Source: DATEPR01 sp036491115
GTDB taxonomy: Bacteria > Actinomycetota > Actinomycetes > Mycobacteriales > Pseudonocardiaceae
Reading direction: 5' to 3'
DNA length: 64,000 bases
Assembly: GCA_036491115.1 (NCBI GenBank)
Contig: DASXCQ010000100.1
Location: 1-64,000, forward strand
Position 1 is the stretch's first letter. Every line of letters begins with the position of its first letter. Both the position numbers and the translations under genes were made by a program. Of this stretch, positions 27,417 through 35,155 are shown piece by piece. Below the pieces are notes generated by a model, which was not told the origin of the DNA, ran no database searches, and saw only the letters and a program-made list of their open reading frames with translations.

Positions 27417-28795
27417 CCACCCCCACCCGCCCCCAGCCACCGGCAGCCGCGACACCCAGCCCTGCCCCAGCACCGGACATAGCCGTCGCCCTCCAGTCAT
27501 CGAAGGCCCAGGCTCTGCGACGACCGGTCATCTGTGCCACACCCGATCCACCGCCGGAGGTCGGTGTCCACACCACATCGGATCCGCCATCCGAAGCGGC
27601 CCCGAGCGCAGCCACCACGATCTCCCAGGACATTCTGCGAGCTCGGGCTTACCTGCTCCGCACAGCCGAACCGCCGGCACCGCACCTGTCCCGATTCGTC
27701 GTCACCCACGGCCCGGTCGCCGCAGCAGACCTGGTCCGAGCCGGCGCCGCACCGAGCCAGGTCATGGACGAAACCGGCGCCCGCCACCACCTCGACCTGG
27801 CCGAGCAGGACCTGGCCGCGGCGGAGGCCGTCGGCGCCCGACTGCTCGTCCCGGAGGAATCCGCCTGGCCGGAGTGGCCGTTCCTGGCCCTGGACGTCGC
27901 CCAGTCGCGGGGTGCGCCGTGGGCAGGTCCGCCGCTGGGGCTGTGGGTCCGCGGCACGATGCCGCTGGCCGACTGCGCCGAGCGTGCGGTCGCCGTCGTC
28001 GGCGCCAGGTCGGCGACGGCCTACGGCGAGCATGTCGCTGCCGAACTCGGCCACGGCCTGACAGCGGTCGGCATCACCGTGGTGTCAGGCGCCGCCTACG
28101 GCATCGACGGCGCCGCGCACCGGGGCGCCATCGCCGGCGGCGGCCCCACCGTGGCGGTGCTGGGCTGCGGCATCGACAAGCCCTACCCGGCGGGCCACGC
28201 CACCCTGCTCGACCGTGTGGCCGAGCAGGGCGTGGTCGTCAGCGAGTACCCGCCGGGCACGCCACCGGCCAAGCACCGGTTCCTGGTCCGCAACCGCCTG
28301 ATCGCCGCGCTCGCCGCCGGAGTGGTCGTGGTCGAGGCAGGCCGCCGCTCCGGCACCCGCAACACCGCGGCCACGGCCGCTGCCCTGGGTCGCCTGGTGA
28401 TGGCGGTACCCGGACCGGTCGGCTCGTCGATGTCGGTCGGCTGCCACGAGTTGGTCCGGCTCGGCGAAGCGTCCCTGGTCACCGACGTGGCCGACATCGC
28501 CGAGGTCGTCGGCCGAATCGGCGCCGACCTGGCACCAAGGCCGGCCACCGAAGATCGCCGCGACACCGACGGCCTCGACGACCGCGCGCTGCGCGTCCAC
28601 GAGGCGCTCGACCGCCGCATGGGCTGGTCCGCCGAGCAGGTGGCGGTGCGATCGGGAGTGTCGGTCGACCGGGTCCGAGCGGTCCTGCCGGCGCTGGAAC
28701 TGATGGGCCTGGCCGAACGATGCGAGACAGGCTGGCGCCGCCGATCCGGCTCGACAGGCCCGGCCAGGCAAGGCGAGCCCAGGTATGCCAATTGA
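27413..28795 (+). CDS. dprA: DNA-processing protein DprA
   Basis: 460 residues, longer than the usual 290-380. DprA loads RecA on incoming single-stranded DNA. The Rossmann core is clear: VAVVGARSATAYGEHVAAELGHGL in sections, VVSGAAYGIDGAAHRGA, VAVLGCGIDKPYPAGH, SEYPPGTPPAKHRFLVRNRLIA and VVEAGRRSGTRNTA. A C-terminal winged helix (DRRMGWSAEQVAVRSGVSVDRV) follows. The N-terminal ~70 residues are Pro/Ala/Thr-rich low complexity (PTRPQPPAAATPSPAPAP) and are atypical. The role in actinomycetes is unclear because most lack known competence. Confidence 0.94.
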   Translation: MTTPTRPQPPAAATPSPAPAPDIAVALQSSKAQALRRPVICATPDPPPEVGVHTTSDPPSEAAPSAATTISQDILRARAYLLRTAEPPAPHLSRFVVTHGPVAAADLVRAGAAPSQVMDETGARHHLDLAEQDLAAAEAVGARLLVPEESAWPEWPFLALDVAQSRGAPWAGPPLGLWVRGTMPLADCAERAVAVVGARSATAYGEHVAAELGHGLTAVGITVVSGAAYGIDGAAHRGAIAGGGPTVAVLGCGIDKPYPAGHATLLDRVAEQGVVVSEYPPGTPPAKHRFLVRNRLIAALAAGVVVVEAGRRSGTRNTAATAAALGRLVMAVPGPVGSSMSVGCHELVRLGEASLVTDVADIAEVVGRIGADLAPRPATEDRRDTDGLDDRALRVHEALDRRMGWSAEQVAVRSGVSVDRVRAVLPALELMGLAERCETGWRRRSGSTGPARQGEPRYAN

Positions 28796-28914
28796 CTCAA
28801 CCAGCCCGCCGAGGCACAGAACGCGATGAGCCGAAGTACGAACCGCTGCAACGAGGCACTTGACCACGTCAGCCCTGACAGGTCACGCGTGGCGATGCTT
28901 GACCACGCAATGGA

Positions 28915-30339
28915 GTGGGCGCACTGTGTGGGATCGTGGCGGAACCGCGGTCGGCGCGTACCAGCCTGCTTCGCGCGCGGGCAGAGTTGCCGCCCGGCCT
29001 GACGGCGATCGTCGACGCCTACGAACGCCACCTCCGCTGGGACCGCGGCCTGTCCCCCCACACGGTCCGTGCGTACGTAGGCGACGTGGTCTCGCTGCTG
29101 ACCACACTGCCGACCCAGGACGGCGACCTGGCAAGGCCGGACCCGCCGACCCAGGACCGCGGCGTGGCCGGCCCGAGCCGGCAGACGCAGGACAGCAGCG
29201 TGGAGCGGCGGGCACAGGCCGGTGGCTCGGCGAGCCCGACGCCCTCGGCGCAGGACGCTGACCCGGCGGCCACGAACCTGCCAGCGCCGAGCGGTGGCCT
29301 GGTCGGCTCGAACGGGCCAGCACCGGACCATGGCCTGGCGGGCTTGGACCTGCCGGCCATGCGGTCGTGGCTGAGCGAGCTGCTCGCGCACGGCGCCGGC
29401 CGGGGCACGCTGGCGCGACGGGCGGCGTCGGCGCGGACGTTCACGGCGTGGGCCGCCCGCCAGGGCCTGATGGCGGTCGACCCGGGCCCGCGGCTGGCGG
29501 CGCCGAAGCATCGGCGGGTGCTGCCGTCCGTCCTGCGTCCCGACCAGGCCGCTGACGCGCTGCACGCGGCGGAAATCGGCGCGGCCGAAGGCGATCCGGT
29601 GGCGCTGCGTGATCAGGCCGTGTTGGAATTGCTGTATGCGACCGGCGTGCGGGTGTCCGAACTCTGCGGGCTGGACATGGACGACGTCGACTACTCACGC
29701 CGGGTGATCCGGGTGCTGGGCAAGGGTCGGCGAGAGCGGATCGTGCCGTTCGGCGTGCCGGCCGAACGAGCATTGTGGCGATGGCAGTTCCAGGGTCGGC
29801 CCCGGCTGCTCGCCGCCGCGACTCGACGGCCGTCCGGGCGCTCGGAGCTCGGCAGCCGGCCGACGCAGACCGATCGTGGGCTGTCAGCGGCCGGGCCGGG
29901 TGAGGTTGCGTTGTCAGCTGGAGGCCGACGGCCCGCTGGGCATGCTGCGCCGGCGCCCGATCGACTCCAGGCTGGGTCGGGAGGTTCGGCTGTGGGGGCA
30001 CCGGGCGGCGCGGCGGCACAATTGACAGGGGCCGTCGGGGCTGCGGCTCAGGATCGGGTGGCCGCGTTCTTCGTGGGCGTGCGGGGCGGCCGGCTCGATC
30101 CGCGGACTGTCCGGCGGGTGGTGCACGACGCTGTGAGTGCTGTGCCGGGCGCCGCTGACATGGGGCCCCATGGTCTTCGGCACAGTGCGGCGACGCATCT
30201 GTTGGAAGGCGGTGCTGATCTACGGAGCGTCCAAGAACTGCTGGGTCACGCTACGCTCGCGACCACGCAGCTCTATACCCACGTCACTGTCGAGCGGCTG
30301 AGGGCGATTCATGACCGAACCCACCCACGGTCCCGATGA
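28915..30339 (+). CDS. xerC: Tyrosine recombinase XerC with two low-complexity inserts
   Basis: 474 residues against about 300 for normal XerC. XerC with XerD resolves chromosome dimers at dif. The catalytic set is complete: R246 (TGVRVSEL), K270 (LGKGRRER), H419 and R422 (HGLRHSAATH), H445 (LLGHATLATT) and Y454. The SAM-like N-terminal domain is split by an insert at about 65-143 and the catalytic domain by another at about 300-380, both Pro/Gln/Asp/Gly-rich and in frame. GTG 28915 (or GTG 28936) starts it after a 119-bp gap. The end overlaps whiG by 29 bp. Its position between dprA and whiG matches conserved actinobacterial order, supporting XerC over a phage integrase. Confidence 0.93.
   Translation: MGALCGIVAEPRSARTSLLRARAELPPGLTAIVDAYERHLRWDRGLSPHTVRAYVGDVVSLLTTLPTQDGDLARPDPPTQDRGVAGPSRQTQDSSVERRAQAGGSASPTPSAQDADPAATNLPAPSGGLVGSNGPAPDHGLAGLDLPAMRSWLSELLAHGAGRGTLARRAASARTFTAWAARQGLMAVDPGPRLAAPKHRRVLPSVLRPDQAADALHAAEIGAAEGDPVALRDQAVLELLYATGVRVSELCGLDMDDVDYSRRVIRVLGKGRRERIVPFGVPAERALWRWQFQGRPRLLAAATRRPSGRSELGSRPTQTDRGLSAAGPGEVALSAGGRRPAGHAAPAPDRLQAGSGGSAVGAPGGAAAQLTGAVGAAAQDRVAAFFVGVRGGRLDPRTVRRVVHDAVSAVPGAADMGPHGLRHSAATHLLEGGADLRSVQELLGHATLATTQLYTHVTVERLRAIHDRTHPRSR
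29107..29343 (+). repeat. Degenerate ~36-bp repeats inserted in the XerC N-domain
   Basis: Encodes ~12-residue units such as PTQDGDLARPDP, PTQDRGVAGPSR, QTQDSSVERRAQ, PAPSGGLVGSNG and PAPDHGLAGLDL. The stretch falls between helices of the core-binding domain and has no counterpart in standard XerC. Confidence 0.7.
29812..30054 (+). repeat. Second low-complexity insert in the XerC catalytic domain
   Basis: About 80 residues between the beta-hairpin containing K270 and the HxLRH motif. It includes PTQTDRGLSAAG, resembling the PTQDRGVAGP unit of the first insert, and APAPDR, resembling its PAPDHG unit, then becomes Gly/Ala-rich. The shared motif suggests both inserts came from the same repeat. 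Confidence 0.6.
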
Positions 30340-31417
30340 CCTCGGGGAGGGTGCGACCACGAACCCGATGAACTCGGGTCCGGCCGCGACACCGGACACC
30401 ACATCGAGCGCCACCTCGGCGGCCGGTCGGCCTCACATGCCCGCCGGCGGCAATGGTGCGGCGCCCAATGGTGTTGTGCCTGAAGCGGGGCCTCAGGTCG
30501 GTGGGGCCGCTGGTGAGGACGTGGCCTCGGCGGGGGGCGTTCGCTCGACTGGTGGTGGTGTCGGGGCCGGGCTGGTGAACGGGGCGGCTCGGGTTGGATC
30601 GTTCGGAGCCGGACAGCCTGATGGCGTGTTGCCCGGGGATCATCGGACGGCTGACGACGTCGAGGCCGGCATCGTCGCTCTCTGGCGGCAGTACGGGAGC
30701 GCGCACGGACAGGCCCATCGCGACCGGCTGATGCTGCACTACGCGCCGCTGGTCAAATACGTCGCCGGTCGTGTCGGCACCGGTCTTCCCGCGCACGTCG
30801 ACGTGGCCGACCTGGTCCAGTCCGGCATCTTCGGCCTGGCCGACGCGATCGAGAAGTTCGAACCCGAACGTGGCCTCAAGTTCGAGACCTACGCCATGCA
30901 GCGCATCCGCGGCGCGATCCTGGACGAGCTGCGCTCCCAGGACTGGGTGCCGCGCTCGGTCCGTGGCCGCGCCCGGGACGTCGAGCGCGCCCTGGAACGG
31001 CTGGGCAACCAGCTCCAGCGCACCCCGACCGACGCCGAGATCGCCGCCGAACTCCAGATCACCGTCGCCGAGCTCCGCGAGCTCTACGCCCAGTTCCAGC
31101 TGACCAGCGTCGTCGCCCTGGACGAGCTCATGGTCGCCGGCCGGGGCGACGCCTCGCTCGCCGAGACCCTCCCGGACACCGGCGCGGACGACCCGGTGGC
31201 CAGCCTCGTCGACCAGGACAACCGCCGTCAGCTCGCCGACGCCATCGCCCAACTCGGTGAACGCGACCGGGTCGTGGTGACCCTGTACTACTTCGAGAAC
31301 CTGACCCTCGCCGAGATCGGCAAGGTGCTGGGCGTGACCGAGTCGCGCGTGTGCCAGCTGCACACCCGCGCTGTCCTGCGTCTCCGGACCAAGCTCGCCG
31401 AGCACGCCGACGCCTGA
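30311..31417 (+). CDS. whiG: RNA polymerase sigma factor, FliA/WhiG family
   Basis: Up to 368 residues; the sigma factor proper is about 260. WhiG commits aerial hyphae to sporulation in Streptomyces. Region 2 is LMLHYAPLVKYVAGRVG...DLVQSGIFGLADAIEKFEPERGLKFETYAMQRIRGAILDELR (seen in sections), region 3 follows with RTPTDAEIAAELQI, and region 4 carries LGERDRVVVTLYYFENLTLAEIGKVLGVTESRVCQLH. The first ~115 residues are Gly/Ala/Pro-rich and not part of the family. The ATG at 30311, with GAGGG upstream, overlaps xerC by 29 bp; a later start (ATG 30368 or 30437) is possible. The order xerC-whiG-rpsB is conserved in actinomycetes. Confidence 0.92.
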   Translation: MTEPTHGPDDLGEGATTNPMNSGPAATPDTTSSATSAAGRPHMPAGGNGAAPNGVVPEAGPQVGGAAGEDVASAGGVRSTGGGVGAGLVNGAARVGSFGAGQPDGVLPGDHRTADDVEAGIVALWRQYGSAHGQAHRDRLMLHYAPLVKYVAGRVGTGLPAHVDVADLVQSGIFGLADAIEKFEPERGLKFETYAMQRIRGAILDELRSQDWVPRSVRGRARDVERALERLGNQLQRTPTDAEIAAELQITVAELRELYAQFQLTSVVALDELMVAGRGDASLAETLPDTGADDPVASLVDQDNRRQLADAIAQLGERDRVVVTLYYFENLTLAEIGKVLGVTESRVCQLHTRAVLRLRTKLAEHADA

Positions 31418-31429
31418 TCCGAGCGACGG

Positions 31430-32107
31430 TCACGGCAGGTCGGCCGGCCAGGGGAGCAGGCGGACGTGGCCGGACTCGACCAGGCGTAGCGGGTCCAGGT
31501 AGACCGACTCCCGGTGCGCGCCCCAGTGCAGACAGACCACGGGCGCCGTGGCGGGGCAGCCGGGGTGGCCGGCCATGAGGGTGCCGATGACCTGGCCTCG
31601 GGTGACGTGGTCGCCGACGCGCACCAGCGGCCGGATCGGCTCATAGGTGGTGCGTAACCCGCCCTGGTGCTCGATCGACACCAGGCTGCGGTCGGCGAGC
31701 GGGCCCGCGTACAGGACCAGGCCGCTGCCGGCGGCCAGTACCGGCTCGGCCAGCCGCCCACCGAGATCGACTCCGCGGTGCCCGGGACCCCACGGTGTGC
31801 TCGGCGGCTCGAATCGCCGGAGCACCGGATGCGGCGGCGCCAGCGGCCACTGGAACGGTTCGGCGGTGGTCGGCGTGGGAGCCAGGGACGGGGACCCGGT
31901 CAGGGCGGCGGCGGCCGCCTGGCACAGGACCCCGGTGAGGACCAGGGCGGCGGCCAGGAGACCGAGCAGCGACCGGTGGAACCGGCGCTTGGTGGCGGCA
32001 GCGGGTGGCGAGGCGGCTAGCGAGGCGGGGATGAGACGGAGCGGTGACCAGCGGAGCCGGTGCGGGGTTGCGGTGGCGGGTGGTGAGGTCGGGATGAATC
32101 GGCGCAT
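31430..32107 (-). CDS. Secreted M23-fold (LytM-like) protein, probably inactive
   Basis: 225 residues. A basic N-terminus and a hydrophobic stretch at about 46-69 indicate export. The C-terminal half is a LytM fold: FEPPSTPWGPGHRGVDLGG carries the first zinc ligands (H110, D114), then VLAAGSGLVLYAG and VRVGDHVTRGQVIGTL. The closing HxH is degenerate: H194-W-G196 in VCLHWGAHR, so the third ligand is missing and peptidase activity is doubtful. The position between whiG and rpsB corresponds to Rv2891 in Mycobacterium. ATG 32107 chosen; the frame is open upstream but overlaps the rpsB promoter region. Confidence 0.86.
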   Translation of the reverse strand: MRRFIPTSPPATATPHRLRWSPLRLIPASLAASPPAAATKRRFHRSLLGLLAAALVLTGVLCQAAAAALTGSPSLAPTPTTAEPFQWPLAPPHPVLRRFEPPSTPWGPGHRGVDLGGRLAEPVLAAGSGLVLYAGPLADRSLVSIEHQGGLRTTYEPIRPLVRVGDHVTRGQVIGTLMAGHPGCPATAPVVCLHWGAHRESVYLDPLRLVESGHVRLLPWPADLP

Positions 32108-32160
32108 GGTCAACACGGTGCCGAAAACGGGCGGGGTGAGGGGGAGGGAGACCGCTGGGC

Positions 32161-32188
32161 TGTGGACAACGTGGGGGGTTGTGGACAA
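32161..32188 (-). promoter_or_regulatory. Second DnaA-box pair, between M23 gene and rpsB
   Basis: Two perfect TGTGGACAA sequences (TTGTCCACA on the minus strand) at 32161-32169 and 32180-32188, again starting 19 bp apart. Same spacing as the pair before yraN but opposite orientation. Confidence 0.65.
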
Positions 32189-32225
32189 CCGGCATGTGCC
32201 CAAGCGGGGCCGTGTGTGATTCGAG

Positions 32226-32231
32226 TACACT
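32226..32231 (+). promoter_or_regulatory. Candidate -10 for rpsB (TACACT)
   Basis: TACACT fits TAnnnT and would give a leader of about 205 nt for rpsB-tsf. No convincing -35 at 16-19 bp upstream. Confidence 0.35.
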
Positions 32232-32391
32232 GATTCCGCGCTCCGCATGTGCGGGGTGACTTCGCGTGCCAGCACATCCTCCGTCTGTTCGGCGGAACGG
32301 CGCCCGGGGCGGTCCCGACTCACATCGGGTCCCGGGCACTGGTCTGGCACCAGGACGGTGGGCCAACCCGGTCCGCCGTGACAACCGAACC

Positions 32392-32415
32392 GCGTGCCGG
32401 CAGGGTCCGGCACGC
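32392..32415 (+). promoter_or_regulatory. Leader hairpin just before rpsB
   Basis: Perfect 9-bp stem GCGTGCCGG / CCGGCACGC with a 6-nt loop, ending 27 nt before the rpsB ATG and adjoining the GAGGT Shine-Dalgarno. In E. coli the rpsB leader mediates S2 autoregulation; a similar role here is only a possibility. Confidence 0.45.
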
Positions 32416-32442
32416 CCGAACTACTGAGGTGCGAACCCGGCC

Positions 32443-33282
32443 ATGGCCGTCGTCACCATGAAGCAAATGCTGGATTCCGGCGTGCACTTCGGGCACCAGA
32501 CCCGCCGCTGGAACCCGAAGATGAAGCGCTACATCCTGACCGAGCGCAACGGCATCTACATCATCGACCTGCAGCAGACGCTGTCCTACGTGGACCGTGC
32601 CTTCGAGTTCATCAAGGAGACGGTCGCCCACGGTGGCTCGATCCTGTTCGTGGGCACCAAGAAGCAGGCGCAGGAGGCCATCGCCAACGAGGCCCTGCGG
32701 GTGAACATGCCGTACGTCAACCAGCGCTGGCTGGGTGGCATGCTGACCAACTTCTCCACCGTGCACAAGCGCCTCCAGCGCCTGAAGGAACTGGAGTCGA
32801 TGGAGCAGACCGGCGGCTTCCAGGGTCTCACCAAGAAGGAGATCCTGATGCTGACCCGGGAGAAGGACAAGCTGGCCAAGACCCTCGGCGGCATCCGCGA
32901 CATGCAGAAGGTGCCCAGCGCCGTCTGGATCGTGGACACCAAGAAGGAGCACATCGCCGTCGGCGAGGCGCGCAAGCTGGGCATCCCGGTGGTCGCCATC
33001 CTGGACACCAACTGCGACCCCGACGAGGTCGACTACCCGATCCCGGGCAACGACGACGCGATCCGCTCCGCCGCGCTGCTGACCAAGGTGGTGGCCGAGG
33101 CCGCCGCCGCCGGCCTGATGGCCCGCGCGGGCGCCCGGACCGGTGCCGCCGACGGTGAGGACAAGCCGGAGGCGGGCATCGCCACCGACGAGCCGCTCGC
33201 CGAGTGGGAGAAGGAACTGCTGGTCCGCGCCGACGCCGGCACGGGCGACGCCGAGCAGGCGCCGACCGAGCCCTCGGCCTGA
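32443..33282 (+). CDS. rpsB: 30S ribosomal protein S2
   Basis: 279 residues. Starts AVVTMKQMLDSGVHFGHQTRRWNPKM; also YIIDLQQTLSYVDRAFEF, GGSILFVGTKKQAQEA, QRWLGGMLTNFSTV and VDTKKEHIAVGEARKLGIPVVAILDTNCDPD, all S2 hallmarks. The acidic, Ala-rich C-terminal extension after about 230 is typical of actinobacteria. Followed by tsf after an 84-bp gap with a strong hairpin. Confidence 0.98.
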   Translation: MAVVTMKQMLDSGVHFGHQTRRWNPKMKRYILTERNGIYIIDLQQTLSYVDRAFEFIKETVAHGGSILFVGTKKQAQEAIANEALRVNMPYVNQRWLGGMLTNFSTVHKRLQRLKELESMEQTGGFQGLTKKEILMLTREKDKLAKTLGGIRDMQKVPSAVWIVDTKKEHIAVGEARKLGIPVVAILDTNCDPDEVDYPIPGNDDAIRSAALLTKVVAEAAAAGLMARAGARTGAADGEDKPEAGIATDEPLAEWEKELLVRADAGTGDAEQAPTEPSA

Positions 33283-33289
33283 GTCGACA

Positions 33290-33323
33290 CCGGTGCCGAA
33301 TCCGAGGCAGGGTTCGGCGCCGG
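33290..33323 (+). terminator. Intercistronic hairpin between rpsB and tsf (attenuator)
   Basis: A 14-bp stem with two G-U pairs (arm CCGGTGCCGAATCC against GGGTTCGGCGCCGG) and a GAGGCA loop lies 8 nt after the rpsB stop. There is no T-run. It could partly terminate transcription so that tsf is expressed at a different level from rpsB. Confidence 0.6.
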
Positions 33324-33366
33324 CCGAGCCAACCACACACGCCCGTAAGGAACGGACACTCGCACG

Positions 33367-34182
33367 ATGGCGAACTACACCATGGCCGACGTCAAGCGGC
33401 TGCGGGATCTGACCGGGTCCGGAATGATGGACGTCAAGAAGTCCCTCGAGGAGTCGGACGGCGACTTCGACAAGGCGATCGAGCTCCTGCGCATCAAGGG
33501 TGCCAAGGATGTCGGCAAGCGCGCCGAGCGCACCACGGCCAACGGCCTGATCGCCGCGGACGGTGGCGTCCTCGTCGAGCTGAGCTGTGAGACCGACTTC
33601 GTCGCCAAGAACGAGGAGTTCCAGCAGCTCGCCGCCCAGATCGTCGAGGTGGCCAAGGAACTGCGCCCGACAGACCAGCAGGTGCTGCTGGACGCGAAGT
33701 TCGGCGACACCACGGTCGCGGACGCGATCGCCGCGCTGTCGGCGAAGATCGGCGAGAAGCTGGAGCTGCGCCGCGTCGTGATCTTCGACGGCGAGGTCAC
33801 CACCTACCTGCACCGCCGCTCGTCGGACCTGCCGCCCGCGGTCGGCGTGCTGGTCGAGTTCACCGGTGGCAACGATGAGGCCGCGCGCAACGTGGCGATG
33901 CACATCGCCGCCATGAAGCCGAAGTACGTGACCAGGGACGAGGTCCCCGAGGACATCGTGGCCAACGAGCGACGCATCGCCGAGCGGACGGCCCGCGAGG
34001 AGGGCAAGCCGGAGCAGGCGCTGCCCAAGATCGTCGAGGGCCGGGTCAACGGCTTCTTCAAGGACGTCGTGCTGGTCGACCAGCCGTCCGTGCAGGAGTC
34101 GAAGAAGTCCGTCAAGGCAGTGCTCGACGAGGCCGGGGTGACCGTCACGCGGTTCGCCCGGTTCGAGGTCGGGCAGGCCTGA
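33367..34182 (+). CDS. tsf: Translation elongation factor Ts
   Basis: 271 residues. Guanine-nucleotide exchange factor for EF-Tu. N-terminal UBA-like domain with DVKRLRDLTGSGMMDVKKSL, then the exchange core with VELSCETDFVAKNEEFQQLA, and later ALPKIVEGRVNGFFKDVVLVDQPSV in sections. Length is the common actinobacterial one. AAGGAA Shine-Dalgarno before the ATG. Confidence 0.98.
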   Translation: MANYTMADVKRLRDLTGSGMMDVKKSLEESDGDFDKAIELLRIKGAKDVGKRAERTTANGLIAADGGVLVELSCETDFVAKNEEFQQLAAQIVEVAKELRPTDQQVLLDAKFGDTTVADAIAALSAKIGEKLELRRVVIFDGEVTTYLHRRSSDLPPAVGVLVEFTGGNDEAARNVAMHIAAMKPKYVTRDEVPEDIVANERRIAERTAREEGKPEQALPKIVEGRVNGFFKDVVLVDQPSVQESKKSVKAVLDEAGVTVTRFARFEVGQA

Positions 34183-34216
34183 GACCGGCCGCCGAACAGG
34201 TCGAGAGCGATGGACG

Positions 34217-34265
34217 ACGGCGGGGTCGTGCGATGGAGTGGGATGCTCCTCGGTGACCCCGCCGT
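34217..34265 (+). terminator. Hairpin downstream of tsf
   Basis: An 11-bp inverted repeat (ACGGCGGGGTC / GACCCCGCCGT) with a 27-nt loop in the gap between tsf and pyrH. Good position for a terminator of rpsB-tsf, though the long loop and lack of T-run weaken it. Confidence 0.4.
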
Positions 34266-34330
34266 TGCCGTACCCAGGGATGTGTGAGGCTGACCAGCAC
34301 CGGTCGGACCAGCAGGAGTGAGGAGTCGCC

Positions 34331-35125
34331 GTGACCACAGCGGAACCACGTACCGAAGGTGCCGCCCAATCCGACCAGGCAGCGCGGGATGGCGAGCGTG
34401 GCGGCTACCGGCGGGTGCTGTTGAAGCTGGGCGGCGAGATGTTCGGCGGTGGCGAACTGGGCGTCGACCCGGACGTCGTGCACACCGTGGCCAGGCAGAT
34501 CGCCGAGGTGGTGCGGACCGGCGTGCAGGTGGCGGTGGTGATCGGCGGCGGCAACTTCTTCCGCGGCGCCGAACTGTCCCAGCGCGGCATGGACCGGGAC
34601 CGGGCCGACTACATGAGCATGCTCGGCACCGTGATGAACTGCCTGGCACTCCAGGACTTCCTGGAGAAGCAGGGCCTGCCCACCCGCGTGCAGAGCGCGA
34701 TCACGATGGGCCAGGTCGCCGAGCCCTACATCCCGCGCCGGGCGGAGCGGCACCTGGAGAAGGGCCGCGTGGTGATCTTCGGTGCCGGCACCGGCATGCC
34801 GTACTTCTCCACCGACACCGCGGCCGCCCAGCGCGCCCTGGAGATCGGCTGCGACGTCGTGCTCATGGGCAAGGCGGTGGACGGCGTCTACACGGCCGAC
34901 CCGCGTACCGACCCGACGGCCACCATGTTCGACCGGATCACCCACCGCGAGGCACTGGAGCGCGGACTGAAGGTGGCCGACGCGACCGCGTTCAGCCTCT
35001 GCATGGACAACGACATGCCGATGATCGTGTTCAATCTTCTCACTGAGGGGAACATCGCGCGTGCGGTCCGTGGTGAGAAGATCGGTACGTTCGTCGGGAC
35101 TCCCGGCGGACTACCACACGCCTAG
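34331..35125 (+). CDS. pyrH: Uridylate kinase
   Basis: 264 residues. Hexameric bacterial UMP kinase of pyrimidine synthesis. Family motifs: RVLLKLGGEMFGGG, VAVVIGGGNFFRG, DRADYMSMLGTVMNCLALQDFLE, VIFGAGTGMPYFSTDTAAAQRA, LMGKAVDGVYTADPRTDP and FSLCMDNDMPMIVFNL. The first ~28 residues before GGYRRVLLKLGG are an extension common in actinobacterial PyrH. GTG start with GAGGAG upstream. Confidence 0.97.
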   Translation: MTTAEPRTEGAAQSDQAARDGERGGYRRVLLKLGGEMFGGGELGVDPDVVHTVARQIAEVVRTGVQVAVVIGGGNFFRGAELSQRGMDRDRADYMSMLGTVMNCLALQDFLEKQGLPTRVQSAITMGQVAEPYIPRRAERHLEKGRVVIFGAGTGMPYFSTDTAAAQRALEIGCDVVLMGKAVDGVYTADPRTDPTATMFDRITHREALERGLKVADATAFSLCMDNDMPMIVFNLLTEGNIARAVRGEKIGTFVGTPGGLPHA

Positions 35126-35155
35126 TCCAGCTCGGCAGCACACCAAGGAGTAGCC

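Larger units (their letters stand above)
32108..32442. other. 335-bp divergent region between M23 gene and rpsB
   Basis: No gene seen. It holds a pair of DnaA boxes (32161-32188), a TACACT -10 candidate (32226-32231), a GC-rich leader of about 200 nt and a 9-bp hairpin just before the rpsB Shine-Dalgarno. Confidence 0.6.
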
